64,000 nt of DNA from Zygaena filipendulae (lineage: Eukaryota; Arthropoda; Insecta; Lepidoptera; Zygaenidae). The stretch spans positions 216,001 through 280,000 of the forward strand of contig OU015666.1 of NCBI GenBank assembly GCA_907165275.2, written 5' to 3'. This document shows positions 19,901 through 33,200 of the stretch, piece after piece; the first letter of the stretch is position 1, and each line of letters begins with the position of its first letter. Made by a program: the position numbers and the translations under genes. The notes under the pieces are model-generated. The model saw nothing but the letters and a program-made list of their open reading frames with translations. It made no database searches and was not told the origin of the DNA.

Positions 19901-22278
19901 CCCCCGCCGTCAGGGGATAGATTCGGAGATTTAAATTTTGGTTCGGAAGGTATTTTAGTAAAGGGGTAAGAGTATCCTTAGAGATTAATTTATGTACTAG
20001 TGTGCCCCGCGGTTTCACCCACGTTACTTTCAGAGTTCCCGCGGGAATTCCGGGATAAAAAGTACCCTATGTGTTAATCTGATGTATAAGCTAATTATTA
20101 TTGTAAAGTTTCATTTAAATCCATTCAGTAGTTTTAGCGTGAAAGAGTAACAAACATCCATCCATACATTCTTACAAACTTTCGCGTTTATAATAATATT
20201 AGCTATATTAGGATTAGGATACTAGCTGTTCCCTGCTGGGTCACCCTGCGGGAATTCGGAGAGAATCTACCCTACCCCTGACAACGAGTGCTATGCAAAA
20301 TTTAACGTAGTTTCACTCACGTTAATTTCGGAGTTTCCGAGGGAATTCCGGAATAAAAAGTACCTTTTCTACAACGTGCATGCATAATTTCATCAAGATC
20401 AGTTGAGCCGCTGGCGTAAAAGCGTAACAAACTTACTTTCGCATTTCACAAGGTGTAGTGTTCACCATTACTACAGGAAAACCTCACTAGGTATAGGTTT
20501 GTTACTGACTCACTACTCCTCCCAGATCCAAGCACGTCCGACTCGCTCCGTGCCTAACAATAGACTGTCCGTCGAGTGATGTTGACCATCTTTAAATACC
20601 CATACGATATTTCTTTATACCCTCTCTGAGGTACATAGATAATGTATTATCTCCACTTAATAGATACAAACACTACACAAGGATTCCTAAGTTAGAGAGA
20701 GCGTCACTCTCGCACCCAAGATGTACCGTTGGTAATATCTAGTGAGGTAGGCCGCCGACTGGCTCGCGTCATCCCGCTGTCGCTCCCCGCAGCCAAGCAC
20801 TACCCGGAGACGGAGGAGGAGCGGCCGCTGATGCTGTTCAACAAGAACAACAACAACGTGTGCCTGCCCGCCGAGCCCGACGTGCCCAAGTTCCCCGTGT
20901 TCCCCAACATCGTGTCCGTCGAGAACGACGCCAGCCTCGCCAAGGTGGCTGGCCATTATATTTATTTACTAGCTGTGCCCCGCGGTTTCACCCGCGGTAT
21001 TTTCGGAGTTCCCGCGGGAATTCCACGATACAATATAGTCTATGATATTTACAAATAACGTCTATTTTCAAAATTGGTTCAATAGATCCAGAGATTATCT
21101 TCAACAACCTCATTGATTTACAAACTTTATCTCTTTATTATTAGTATAGATAAGTTTACACATAGTTTAGCATCGCATCGTCTATACTGAACATTTTTAT
21201 TAGTTACGTAATTTTTTTATTTTACAAAAACAAAAACAAAAAAAGGGTCAAACAAAAAAGTCGATTACAGATTTTCGCAATTTTTTTTGTTAAAACACAA
21301 AAGGTATTTTGTATAACATGAAGTGATCGCGTGCGGGCGCGGTGTGCTCGGCAGCTGGCGTGCAGCGTGGGGCACGCGGTGCGGCGCCGCGTGGAGGGCG
21401 TGTGCGGCGCCTCGCGGCGGCTCGCGCGCGGCGCCGGCGCCTGGGCCGCGCTGCTCGCGCGCCGCCTGGCCGCGCTCGCGCAGCGCGCCGACAGCCTCGC
21501 GCAGCACGCGCAGCGCCTCGCGCAGGCGGCGCGCGCGCTGCAGCTGGCCGCCGCCGCCGCGCGCCGCCTGCCCGCCCTAGCTACCGCCGCCCCCGCCGTG
21601 CCGCCGCCAGGCCCCGCCTGCGACGAGGCGGAGGCGTGGCGCGGCGCGGCGGCGGCGCTGGTGGCGCGGCACGCGGCCGGCGCCGCGCTGCGCGCCGAGT
21701 GGGAGGCGTGCGCGGCGCAGCACCCGTGCCCGGCCGAGCTACGCATGCACGTGCAGGCGCGCACGCTGGTGGAGCGGCTGCGCGACTCGTGGCAGCACCT
21801 CGTGCGCGACCGCGCCACGCGCTCGCTCACCTACAACGACGAGCAGTTCCACGTGCTCGAGCGCATCACCGTCGCCGAGACGGGCCGGCGGCTGCGCGCG
21901 CTGCTGCAGCGGGCGGCGCCGCTGGCGCGCGCGCGCGCCGACCAGCTCGCCGACTGGCACCAGGCCGCGCAGACCGTGTTCCTGCAGACGCAGATCCTCG
22001 ACAAGGACGCGGCCGCCGTCGACCTCAAGCTGCTGGCGCTGGCGGCGCGGCTGCACGACGCCGAGGTCGCGCTGCGCGCCCACCTCGGCGACGCCAGGGG
22101 AGCCGGCGCGGGCGGCGCCGAGCGCGGCGAGGAGGGCTGCCGGGCGGGCGGGGGCGCGGCGGTGGGCGCGGAGGGCGCGGGGGTGCGCGCGCTGCTGGCC
22201 GCCAGCGAGGAGGCGGCGGCGGCGGCGGCCGGCAACGCGGCGCTGCTGGCGCGCCTCGCGCAGCTGCTGCAGCCCTAG
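16938..22278 (+). CDS. TBK1: TBK1/IKK-epsilon-like serine/threonine kinase (insect IKKe, Ik2)
   Basis: IKK-related kinase; in animals it acts in innate immune signalling, autophagy and, in Drosophila (Ik2), cytoskeletal control. Five exons: 16938-17684, 18181-18408, 19758-19893, 20793-20944, 21355-22278. They total 2187 bases (728 aa; human TBK1 is 729). The kinase domain has the glycine loop '[12 protein letters not shown]', Lys41 in 'VAVK', 'HRDLKPGN' (Asp138), 'DFG' (Asp160) and activation-loop Ser175 in '[14 protein letters not shown]', the counterpart of TBK1 Ser172. Exon 2 completes the kinase ('[15 protein letters not shown]') and exons 3-4 encode the ubiquitin-like domain. Exon 5 gives the helical scaffold ('[20 protein letters not shown]'), which is unusually alanine-rich. 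The exon 1 frame continues to 17729 if the intron is retained. Exons 3-5 are very GC-rich. The exon-4 donor and exon-5 acceptor are the least certain junctions. Confidence 0.93.
17943..18147 (+). repeat. Family A repeat copy
   Basis: Starts 'actagctgtgccctgcggtt', has 'ttcataaaaattggtcaagc' and ends 'atattagacgtag'. It lies in TBK1 intron 1. Confidence 0.75.
19150..19690. repeat. Two family A repeats, the first containing a 22-G run
   Basis: 19150-19402 lies on the minus strand: its end reads 'aacagctagtg' and it contains 'gggaactccgaattatcgca'. A run of 22 G residues lies inside it at 19310-19331. 19488-19690 is a plus-strand degenerate copy ('ttcaccagcggaaatttcgg'). Both sit in TBK1 intron 2, the second about 65 bases before the exon 3 acceptor. 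Confidence 0.7.
19998..20447 (+). repeat. Two tandem family A repeats
   Basis: Copy one starts 'actagtgtgccccgcggttt' at about 19996 and ends near 20212 in 'ataatattagc'. Copy two starts 'actagctgttccctgctggg' at about 20220. Both lie in TBK1 intron 3. Confidence 0.75.
20968..21152 (+). repeat. Family A repeat copy beside TBK1 exon 4
   Basis: Starts 'actagctgtgccccgcggtt' only about 25 bases after the exon 4 donor, and ends 'attattagtatagat'. Confidence 0.8.
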
Positions 22279-24263
22279 CGCGCGGCCCCGCGCCCGCCCT
22301 CGCCCCCGCCCCCGCCCTCGCCCTGGCCCCGCCGCAGCAGCAGCGCCAGCAGCCCCGGCAGCTCGTGGGCGGGCTCGGACGCGCCCACCGTGGTGAGCGC
22401 GCCGCGGCCCGCCCGCGCCGCCGAGCCGACCTGCGCCGTCGCGTGAACGACACCGCCCTCGTGCAATAATCATTTTACTTTCTATGAATAAAGAGTGACA
22501 GCTTAAGGTACAAAATGTGATAAAGTTGTGTATTTTTTTTATCAAATAAGATTCGTTTTACGTTTATTAATTTCAACACAGATATATAGTCGAAGAAACA
22601 TTTTAAATAATAATAATTCATGAAAACAATTCCATTTGGGAAGTTTTTAGGCAATAGTTGAAGTGGACACTGATAGTGATCTCGCTTGGAATCTAAGTTA
22701 ATTCTTTACAGAACATAAATTACAGGACCAACTTTGACATTCCCTGTGGCGACAAATAGTGCCCGAAGCCAGAAACTAGAGAAAAAGTCGTACCCGCTCT
22801 CGACTAATCCTTATCCTGATGATGACGGATTACCATGATATAAACACAGAGCGAAAATATGATATAAGTTCCTCTTACGATGTAACATTAAAGGTTTTAA
22901 AAACTTGAACCCCAAAAAAAGTGTGTCAGATGATTTATAAATCCCAAAAATTAAACATCTAGTTGTTTTACTAACTAGTAGAAAAATATACACTGTGCTT
23001 GTGACACTCTGTAGTAAAATTGTTTTTTTTTTTATTGTTTATTTTAGGTGGTGATCAATAAAGAGTTTATTATTATAAAAAATCACAACATAATTATATC
23101 ATTCCTATTTTGTTTTAATATAATTTAAGTTCAAATTAAGTTGTAATAGTTTTAAACCATTGTTCTAATATAAGAATTAAATTTTTCAAAAAAGAATTTT
23201 TTATGATTACAAGTAAAGCATTCAACGAAATTAAAAGTCGTTTGGGAATGTTCTGATTAACATTTATTACCTAATCATAATGATATAATACATACATATT
23301 CTTAATATTATAAATAAATACATAGTAATTAAAAAAACCGATAGTCCAACCGTATCAGTTATAAAAATTATGCTCTTTTTGAGAGATCAAAATAATAACA
23401 TGGATTTAGATGACTTAATAAAGTCAAAAAAACGCATTCATTCATTGAGGATGATGGATCAATGTTGATATCTATAGCGATAACAGTAAACGTTGCTTTT
23501 TTGTAGGAGCTACCTCTCCTAGGTGTACGTAGGTAGCCACTGGCAACATCTTGAAACGAGTGAACATACGCTTTCAGCTTCCAAGTTTATGTAAACTGAC
23601 CTTGAATTCAAGTTAAAACATCACTAAACTGAGAATTTCATAGTCAGTGTATAATGAATTTTGATGAAAGTCGCCCTTAAGTATACTAGTTTGGTTTCGA
23701 TAGTTCAATGATTATTGAGATCACTACATAAAAAAATCTGCGGCCCCGGGTTCGATTCTTATTGGAGACAGACAGTTTTTTTAAATTACAGAAAGTCAAA
23801 TATAAAATAGTCTAGATTAAATGAGTAAAATTATAAAAAAAAAACTTGAGTTTTGTTGCTGTAGGTATCACTAAAATTATTGTTGGATCGGTACATTTTT
23901 TTTACAATCTCAGTGAAACTTACTTTTGTACTAGCACAACTACTTCTGTAAACTGCTGCCTGCTGACTGTCAGTTTTGTATAGGTAATAAAAATGCTACA
24001 TTGTTAAGTTTACTTCTCGATATTTACTAATTATTGTAATAACTAATTTTATTCATATATTTTACTACGCCACTTATGGTGTGAACTATAGAAAGCTAAG
24101 GAACGTATTTTCACCTCACGCGGTCACGTAAAAGCACCCCAAGTTAAATTTTGCGTGAATACGTGATATTTAGATTCGCTCCTAAGTTTTCTATAGCGAT
24201 AAAGATTATAGACTGTCAAGTTCGCTAAGAGGGCTGCGCCTGCGTGCCACGAGCGGCGCGCGG
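22279..24263. other. Convergent intergenic region between TBK1 and VAC14
   Basis: 22279-22480 is the GC-rich TBK1 3' UTR. AATAAA lies at 22487-22492. The rest is AT-rich with no coding sequence. At 23695-23790 there is a tRNA-like B-box word ('gggttcgattc'), probably a SINE remnant. A possible VAC14 poly(A) signal on the minus strand lies near 24050. Confidence 0.55.
22487..22492 (+). terminator. Poly(A) signal of the TBK1-like gene
   Basis: AATAAA about 210 bases after the stop codon, at the point where the GC-rich transcript sequence gives way to AT-rich DNA. Confidence 0.7.
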
Positions 24264-27200
24264 CTAGGAGTAGGGCTGCGGCGGCAGCTTGGCGCGGTCC
24301 AGCAGCTTGTACTCGCGGTGCCGCGCCTGCACCGCCACGAACTGCTGCAGCAGCTGCTCGAAGTCGATGTCCGGCTTCGGGCCCGCCCCCGCCGCCCGCC
24401 CCCGGCACTCCCTGCGGGCACCACGCACATTATCGTTTTGAAAGCCAGCTAGATCCTCCCGAACGCGTACCCTCTGCGAAGCGACACCTGGTGATAATCA
24501 TTGAGATTTATCTTTCATTAGCTGTCTCGCGCGGTTGCGCCCGCGATAATTTCGGAGTTTCCGCGGAATTGTTCCATACAAACTTTGCTCCCCTCTTTCA
24601 CCCCCCTTAGGGGTAGAATTTTCAAAAAAACATTCTTATCGGATGCGTACCTCATAAAAAGAACACACCCTCCAAATTTCAGGTCTCCACGACCAGCAGT
24701 TTAGGCTGGGCGTTGATCCGTCAGTCAGTCATTCAGGACAAAGCATTTTATATGTATGTATAGAGGACGAATTCATTTGTCGGGGGTAATCTCTGGAACT
24801 ATTGAACCGATCGCAGTCCAGCGCGTGTACACTGTACACTGTACGCACAAGGCGAGCGGCTGCGCGGGCGCGCAGTGCAGCCGCCGGCGCAGCGTGTGGA
24901 AGGCGTCGCTCTGCGGCAGCAGCATCAGCAGCCCGTACAGCGCGCCGCGCAGCTGCGAGCTGCCGTCCGCGTGTCCGGCCTCGCCCGCCTCCCCAGCAGC
25001 GCCGCCCAGCAGCTCCAGCCGCAGGTCTGCGCACACCCGAGCCCGTGTGTTCGTGCACTTAGTGCCACAGGAATGGTGCCAACCCACACGATGAGGTGCG
25101 GCGCCGCAGCCCAAACCGTTTCGCCGCATTGGCGACCACACGGGCAGCGCGGCGCCGCAGCGGCGACAAAGAGTAGGCATGCCCATCGCTACGTGACAGA
25201 ACAGGATAAACAACAGCGAGCCGCTTACTCCCCTCCCCGCCTCGTCTCGACTCCGATGCGAGCGCGGGCGGCGCCGCGTGGCCACAACGCATTTTTGTAC
25301 GTAATATACCGCAGCGGCGCCGCTCAGGCGCCTGACCTGAGCCGCACCGCACCGTGTGGGTTGGCTCTAACGTACACGAGCGACCGCGCAGGAGCAGTCG
25401 ACGAGCACTAAACGATGTGTTACGTCATAAGATAAACATTCTCTCCCCCCTACGGATCTTAAAACTCCTTGCCCCGTTCCACGTTCGTTGAATATGCGCA
25501 CGAAATAAAAGATACAAGATTTACAATCGCATTTATATATCGCATGATTGTAAGAAAGTTTTGCGAAAGTTCATAAAAAGAAGAAAGGAAAGCTAACAAC
25601 GTTTCTGGCCCCTACGACTGGCTTGTCGATCTCAGCGCTAGTGCTCGGTTGATTAATTCTAAATACTCACACGCGAATATAGGAGATTCAATCAGCTGCA
25701 CCAGCTTGTCCACTTCGGTGAGGAAGTCCACCGTAATCTCCAGGTCACCGCTGGCGACGGCACTTAAGGAAACTTCGCATACTATACGTAGTTATTTTGA
25801 TTATTTACGCTATTTTACTTCTAGAAGGCGTTCCTTTCTTTTGGTAAAAAGAAATAACGTGCCCTGCTCAAAAAAGGTACGAAAAGACTTGGCCTCTTTT
25901 CACATTTAAGTATGTTTTTTTTTGGAATTTTAATTTGAGTACTACATATGTGTGTTAAAATAAAAATGGGGAACTTGCTTGTTGATAGTGTCATCTGACA
26001 CTGACAGCTAGATAAGTAATCTCAATATGGTAGATAAAGTGAATTTAAGATTCAACTGTGAAGAGTTGCTTTCAAAAGGACTTAGATAAGCAATAGTGTG
26101 TTAACCCACACTGGAGAAATTTTGAGTAAATCGTGTTTTAAAAGTAGGAGCGCCATTTTGTATCAACATTTTTTATGTTCAATATTTAGTTACATATTTA
26201 AGCAATGTAATAAGGTAAACACATAATTAAAAAAACGTTCCAAACTTTCAATAAATCGTTCTGTATTAATAACTTAATTTTGTGGGTTAATATGTTATTG
26301 CTTATATGCGTCCAAAAGTTCTGGAACTTCGAAATGTATGCGTGCGCGTGTGTGTGAGAGTGTGTATGCGTGCGTGAAGTGTGATAGTGTGCGTGTGTGT
26401 GCCAGCGTGTTTGTGTGTGCGCGCGTGTGACAACACCACCTCGGCAAAGGATACAAGGTGTGTATGAGCGTGTTGCAGTGGCGGTAGTTGTGCGTGAGCA
26501 GGCACAGCGCCAGCAGCGCCACGGGGCTGTGGCACCAGCAGCCGTACAGCTGCACGAACAGCTCGTGCGTGCTCTGCGCAGGGGCAGGGTAGGTTAGGTG
26601 AGTGCGCGCTGCGCCAGGGGTGGCTCGTGGGGTTTAGGCTCAAAATGGCCAGACGGTACAAATTGTCCTTATCGCAGAATGTCCATATCCCGAAACGTCC
26701 ACATCGCAGAATGTTCATATCACAAAATGTTCATATCCTAGATCGTCCAAATCCCAGATCTGTGGCACGCTTCGGTTACGTCCGCTTTTTGTACCCTGTT
26801 GTTCAATAAGGTTAAATAAATAAATAAATGTCCATATCCCAAAACGTCCAAATCCCAGAATGTCCATATACATACCAGAGTGTGCATTTTACTTTATTCA
26901 ACCAAAAATATATAGCGGATCAAGTGGACGCACCGGCTTGGCGAAGGCGCGCAGCTGCAGGCGCAGGTCGTAGAGCTCGGCGGCGGTGAGCAGCAGCGTG
27001 CCCAGCACGTGCACGGCCGTGGAGGCGAAGCGCAGGTCGCGCTCCGCCGCCAGGATCGCGGCCAGCGCGCGGTAGATGTGCTCCGCGTTCAGCAGCACGC
27101 ACAGCTGCCTGCCCGAGCCCACGCCGACACACGCAGACACACACGCACGCACGCACCGAGTTAAACTCACGACCAGCCTCCACCCGAGGGTGATCATTGC

Positions 27201-30200
27201 ACCACATTTATTTTTACAATATAAGTATTTTAACTGATCTCCGTTGTTCCACTGGCGTTAATTTCAGAGTTCCCTCGAAATTCCAGGATAAAAAGTACCC
27301 TATGTCCTATCTGTACCGCTGACAACGTGTATGCATCAATAAATTTTATGATGATCGGTTGAGTAGTTAAGACGTGAAAGCATTATTTGTATTTACTAAC
27401 TCTAGATTGTAAGGATACTGTTACTAACAAACTATGGATTTTTTCCGAAATAAAAAATATTATTACTAATATGACGTAATGATTCTGAAAAACTTTTGAA
27501 CACTCTACCGTTAACTGAATCCAGGAGAATCCCCAAAATCTTTTCCTAGCAGTCATAACAGATACGGAAGCTGCTCTTTTTACCCAATCAATATACCTTA
27601 TTAGTTACTAGCTGTGTCTCGCGGTTTCACCCGCGATAATTTTAGATTTCCCGCAGGAATTCCGGGATAAAAAGTACCCTATGTCCTTCTCTGTACCCCT
27701 GACAACGTGCATATTAAATGTTATCCAAATCCGTTCAGCCGTTTTTACGTGATTGAGTAACAAACATCCAAACATCCACACTTTCAAATTTACAATATTA
27801 GTAGGATCACCTTATTATAAATGCTCCCCTATCTTCCAACAGGTTCTCGTCGGCCGCCAGCAGTCGAAGTAGAGCCTGAAGGAACTTGTAGTAGTACGGA
27901 CTGGACTCTAGGTCACCTGGAAATTGTGATTCGTGGCGTCACGTCACTCACGCTCCATGCCGCTACATTTAGCCATGAAATATCGGTATTAACAACCTTG
28001 GAAAGATACCAGTGTTTTACCAACCATATCAATTGCATAATTTTTTCCGTATGTGAAGCTTAATTGCTATTATTGTACTTTACTAGCCATCCCTAGTCCT
28101 CTCCCCCGAGACTTTTAAAATAGGCATTTTAATGTGACCTTAAAAAAATTTTTGACACTAGATTCTAATAATTTCGTGGTGCAACCAAAATTGCCCCCCC
28201 TCAACCAAATCCTACGTCCGAGTGCTACGCGCTACGCGCTACACGCTACGCGCTACGCGGCGCCGCGCGCTCGTCAGACTACCTGGGCGCTCGCCGGGCG
28301 CGCGGCTCTCGCAGATCTCGGCGAGCACGGCGAGGCTGCGCCGCACCACGTCGTCGGACGCGTCCGTGAGGCTGCCCACCACGCTCACGAACAGCTTCTC
28401 CGTCTGGTAGAACATCTGACACCACACGCGCCGCCCACGTGCACGCCGTTAGTTGATACCGCACAGATAATAGGTTGACTGGGGAGGCCGTGCAGGTCCT
28501 CACTTGCCCAAAGCAACTGAAGTTAATTTTTCGAAACAGGGAATAGAGAAAAATTTCGTTGTTTTTGAATGTTTATGGGCATGACTAGTTTTGTGTACGA
28601 AAGTCAACCGGAGAACCGGGGTGTTCATTTTTTTTCATACACAATTGAGTTGATGTACCTTCAATCTGTTCTGTGGTTGATAGCCATTCCCCACCGCCCC
28701 CAGCTGCAGCCCCCTCCCCGCGCCCCCGCACTGACCTGCCCCGGCAGCTTGTTGTAGAGGTGCAGGATCCAGTCGAGCGCGGCGGCGCGCGTGTGCACGG
28801 AGCTGTGGTGCAGCTGCTGCGTCAGCACGTTCACCACCGCGTCCAGCTGCAGCCGCCCCGCCCCCGCGGCGTCCTCCTTCCCACCCACACCCTCCACACC
28901 CTCCCCGTCGCTCTTCACTCCCTCCCTTTCCACTTCTACACCTTCTTCTTCACTCTTCGCATCCTCCTCCTCACTCTTCGCACTCTCCGTTTCGACTTCA
29001 CCCTTCGCTTCGTCTTCCTTTCCCCCCTCTTCCTGTGCCCGGCCCTCCTCTTCGGACACCACGAGTTTCATCAGCAGCATGTTGACCGTCGTCGCCGTCT
29101 CGCGTATGTCTGATGACGACCGCTAAGGCAATTCTCCCGAGGGGATAAGTGTCGTAAAGAATGTGTGCGAGCATAACATTTGTGTGTGCTGTGTGTGTGC
29201 ACGTGTGCGCATGTAAAGGATACTCTTCCTCGGCTCGTCGGAGTAGGCGAGGCAGGGCAGCGCGGCGCACAGGATGCCCGAGGCGTAGGGCAGCATGGTC
29301 GCGCCCGCCAGCTCCAGGAACTCCTTGATCCAGGTGATCGCCGTCAGCTGCGCGGCGACATCCACACAAAAATTAGACTATCGACCTGGAGCCGCGTGCA
29401 AGTACGAGCGCTAAATGTGAAAATGCGGGCGGCGCACCTGTATGAGCTCCTCTGGCGACTGCGCGTGCATGATGAGGATGTTGATCATGGCCTGGAAGTC
29501 GACGCGCGTCGGGCTCTGCTTGATGCTGCGCAGGAACTCGCCCAGCTGCACGTCCACCCTGCGCGCAGCGGGCGATGCTGGGTGAGGAGTGGGCGGGTGG
29601 GGTGCGGGCCGGCGGGAGGGCGAGGAGCTCACTGGGGGGGCAATCCGGGCATCCACCCTGGCAGCAGTTTCAGAGGGGAAAATCTCCACAAAGTGCCTAG
29701 CATACGGAAGCCCGGTTGGCTCACCACACCGACTTGTAAGAAAAAGGTCCATACTAGAAGTGAACAGTATATTGATAATAATCCACTTCACCATACACAG
29801 ATCTACTTTATCCCACACTAAGTTATACTATAAGCTCGTGTTGTGGAAACCAAGCAAACGTGATATACTACTTATGTATATTATATTATTCTATGGATAT
29901 ATAAAAACTCCCAGAGTGTAAAGTGGAATCCAGTGTTTATCACACAAAGTCTACCCTCAGCGGGAATCACACCCAAGAGCTCTGGATCAGTGGGGAGGCA
30001 TGGGTTTATTTAAGCCGGACGGAGGGGCGCCATTTGCCACTATCAAGTTTCCGTTCCGGTTAGATCAGTGGTGGTGCTCACATGCGCCGTATCTCGTGGT
30101 GGTCGTCGTCCAGCATGAGCAGCAGGCCGTCCAGCAGGCGCGGCAGGTGCGGGCGCAGGTCCAGCGCGGGCGCGGCGTCCAGCACGGCCAGCCACGAGGC

Positions 30201-33200
30201 CACGAACTGGCGCACGGCGGCGTGGCGCGCGTACATGCGCTCGCGCACCAGCGCCACCACGGCGCCCAGCCGCACGCCCGGCGCCTCCGTCACGATGTCC
30301 TTCACCAGCCGGTCCAGCAGCTCGGCGCCCTGCCGCACCTGCCGCGCCGCGCCCCCACCCCGTCTCGCCCATTACTATGCCCGCATATACTATGCCCGGT
30401 TACGGATCACACACATACATCCCTACTTATCCTTACTAATCTATCTAATATATATAAATCACGTGTCACGTTGTTTGTCCGCGATGGACTCCGAAACTAC
30501 TGAACGGATTTTGATAAAATTTTGTACCTACCTTTTTATTAGGTAGGTAGCTACCTAATATGGTCCAACTAACTAACAAAGATAGGATAGTTTTTATCCC
30601 GGGATTCCCGCGGGAACTCCGGAATTAATGCTTATCACCGTAAACTACTATCAGGGGTACAAAGAAGGACACAGAATTCTTTTTCCCGGAATTCCCGCGG
30701 GAACTGCGAAATTACCGCGAATGAAATCGCGGGAGACATCTAGTATTTTATAAATGCGAAAGTGAGTTTGTTTATTACGCTTTGCGCTTTCACGCCTTAA
30801 AGACTCACCGATCATCAAGAAATTATGCATGCACGTTGTCAAGGGTACAGAGTAGGTATCAGGTGTACCACTTGCCCGTTTGCCCCCTATGACATAAAAA
30901 AAAAAAATCTGCTTACAAAAAGATTTGCCGGTGAAAGGAAACGTTTCTGTTTACTAATTATGTGTTGTTTTTACAAATTTTTAACGGCACAAGTCGGCGT
31001 TTTTAACTAACGTTTTACTACGTTAGCGGTCGGGCGTAGACTGACGGCTAACGTTCTCAAGTTTATGTAACTAAAGCTGGGCGCGCGAAAAACATACATA
31101 CATTTACAGCATCTACTAATATATAGGGTTAGTGGTGGGCGGTGGATACCTGGGGCTCGGGGTCGGCTACGAGCCGCGCGAGCGCATCGAACACGGCGGG
31201 GAAGAGGTCGCTGGAGGCGCCGCGTGTAATCTTCAGCACGTTGAAGAGCGCCTCGGTCGCCTGGTAGCGCACGCGCGACTCGCTCTCGCTGAGGCACGCC
31301 ATGATGGGCTGCGTCAGCTCGGGCAGGTACACTACACATCCCTGGCGATGGAATCACTTGCATTATCATTAACAATAAGTGTGTAAGTTTAATTAGCATT
31401 AGCAGGGCCATAGACTAACGCAATTTGATTTTGAAACTGAGACATGTTCTGATTTCTATTCAGATGGAAACAAAATTAATTAAATTGCTCTGCTGAATCA
31501 TTTAATGGCCTGTGAAGAGGAAATAGTTACAAAGAAGCTAATATTGACCAGTAAGGTAATATTTATTTATTTATTTATAATTCAGGCAAGCAGTTGAAGC
31601 AACTGATAGGTGCCTGTATCCAGTTATACATTACTATTATTATACATATAGGGTGGAAATTAAAGGATGTAGTCTGAGGGAACAAACTACTATTACTATT
31701 ATTATACATATAGGGTGGAAATTAAAGGATGTAGTCTGAGGGAACAAACTACTAAGATCCTTGCAGGACAAATATGTAACTTTTGTTACTATCATATTTC
31801 AATTTCAATCAGAAAAATAGCTATTTTGTCTTCAACTTTTGAAGTTTGTTTATTTTGGTTGATTGCTAGGTAGATATTGTAGGTGTCAAAACGTGCATAT
31901 TGTAATCGAAAAACCGCCATGTTTTTGATTGCAACCAAAAAATTATAGAAACAAAAATTATATAATAGCTCCTCTGAACTCAATTAACTTTATTTGCGAA
32001 AATATGGAAGTCATATTGGATTGCTTTTTTATATAACACCCTGGAATTGGGGATTGGAGTTATATTTTTTGCTTACTTTGTCCTTTCCACCCTTAATAAT
32101 TTCAAGTTACTGATGTTTGAAAGCAAACCTTCCCCAATCCCACAGCAACAGAGGAGAGGCCCATGAGGGCTCCATTTTTCACATTGGGGTTTGTTGATGC
32201 CATCAGGTCCTGGCCTAGCACTCTGATCAGGCGCTTTATTTGGCTGGTGTTGTTGGCATCGCTGAAATCTTTCACCATTCTGAAAGGAAGTTTACTGACT
32301 GAACAAGAACATCAATCATTTTTGTTGAGCTTAGCTAAATTTACAGTTCCCTACAAAAAACATAACATACACCAGCAAACCTCGACTCTACTAATAATAA
32401 CAATCCACTTCACAACACACAGATCTATTTAATCCCACACTAAGCTTTAAACTTGTGTCGTGGAAACCAAGCAACACATGGTATATGGTATATACTATAA
32501 TATAATAATAATAATGTTATATATAATAATATTATTATTGATGATAGTACTGTTTTTGTCAAAATAAACTTATTAATATTACACAGAGGCAGCGGAAGGT
32601 GTGGGCGATGCGGGCGACCGCCCAAGGCCTCGCGCCTCAAAGGGCCTAACAAGGGGCCTCGCACCTCTAAGGCAATTAGTCTATCAGATAAATACGAACT
32701 TTAGCCCCCTTCAAAGGCAGTGGAATGAGCTTTTTTTTAATGGGGTACTTGCATGTTTTTTTTCCAGTCTATCTTAAAGATACAATATGGCCTACTTAAA
32801 CAAAGAACGAACAAGAAAATTTATTCAAGTAAACTATTGTTTAACCTTTAACTAGTGACGTGTAGTCTCACAGGTGTCACATGTTTTGCAAATTCTTAAA
32901 ATTGACCACGTCCCCCCCGCTTGCTGCGACCCCACATCTCAGTAGCTTTTGTTTTATTGCTAAAACTACCGTGGAAGAAGGCAGACCTGCCATCGGTTGT
33001 TTGATACATAAGTAATACTAATTAGAAAGTCGGCTGTCCCTTGGGAAGCCTGGGTTAAGCTCGATTAAAATGCTAAGAAAAGGATCTCATGTCAATTGGG
33101 GCCAATTTTTAATTACCGTTTATTTTCTAAATAAATAAGAAAAACTGAATTTATTTAAATTTATTTTATTACATACCAATAGTTAAATATCAACATAATT

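Noticed and set aside
21222..22545. Long Arg/Ala-rich frames on both strands over TBK1 exon 5
   Set aside because: GC-rich sequence lacks stop codons in all frames. Only the frame joining exon 4 shows IKK-family similarity.
23695..23790. tRNA-like sequence with 'gggttcgattc'
   Set aside because: Only a B-box-like word is present, without a convincing A box or cloverleaf. It is better explained as a SINE remnant.
24802..25411. Overlapping frames covering VAC14 exon 13 and the GC-rich unit
   Set aside because: They merge exon 13 with intron sequence across a clear acceptor. The VAC14 frame accounts for the conserved part.
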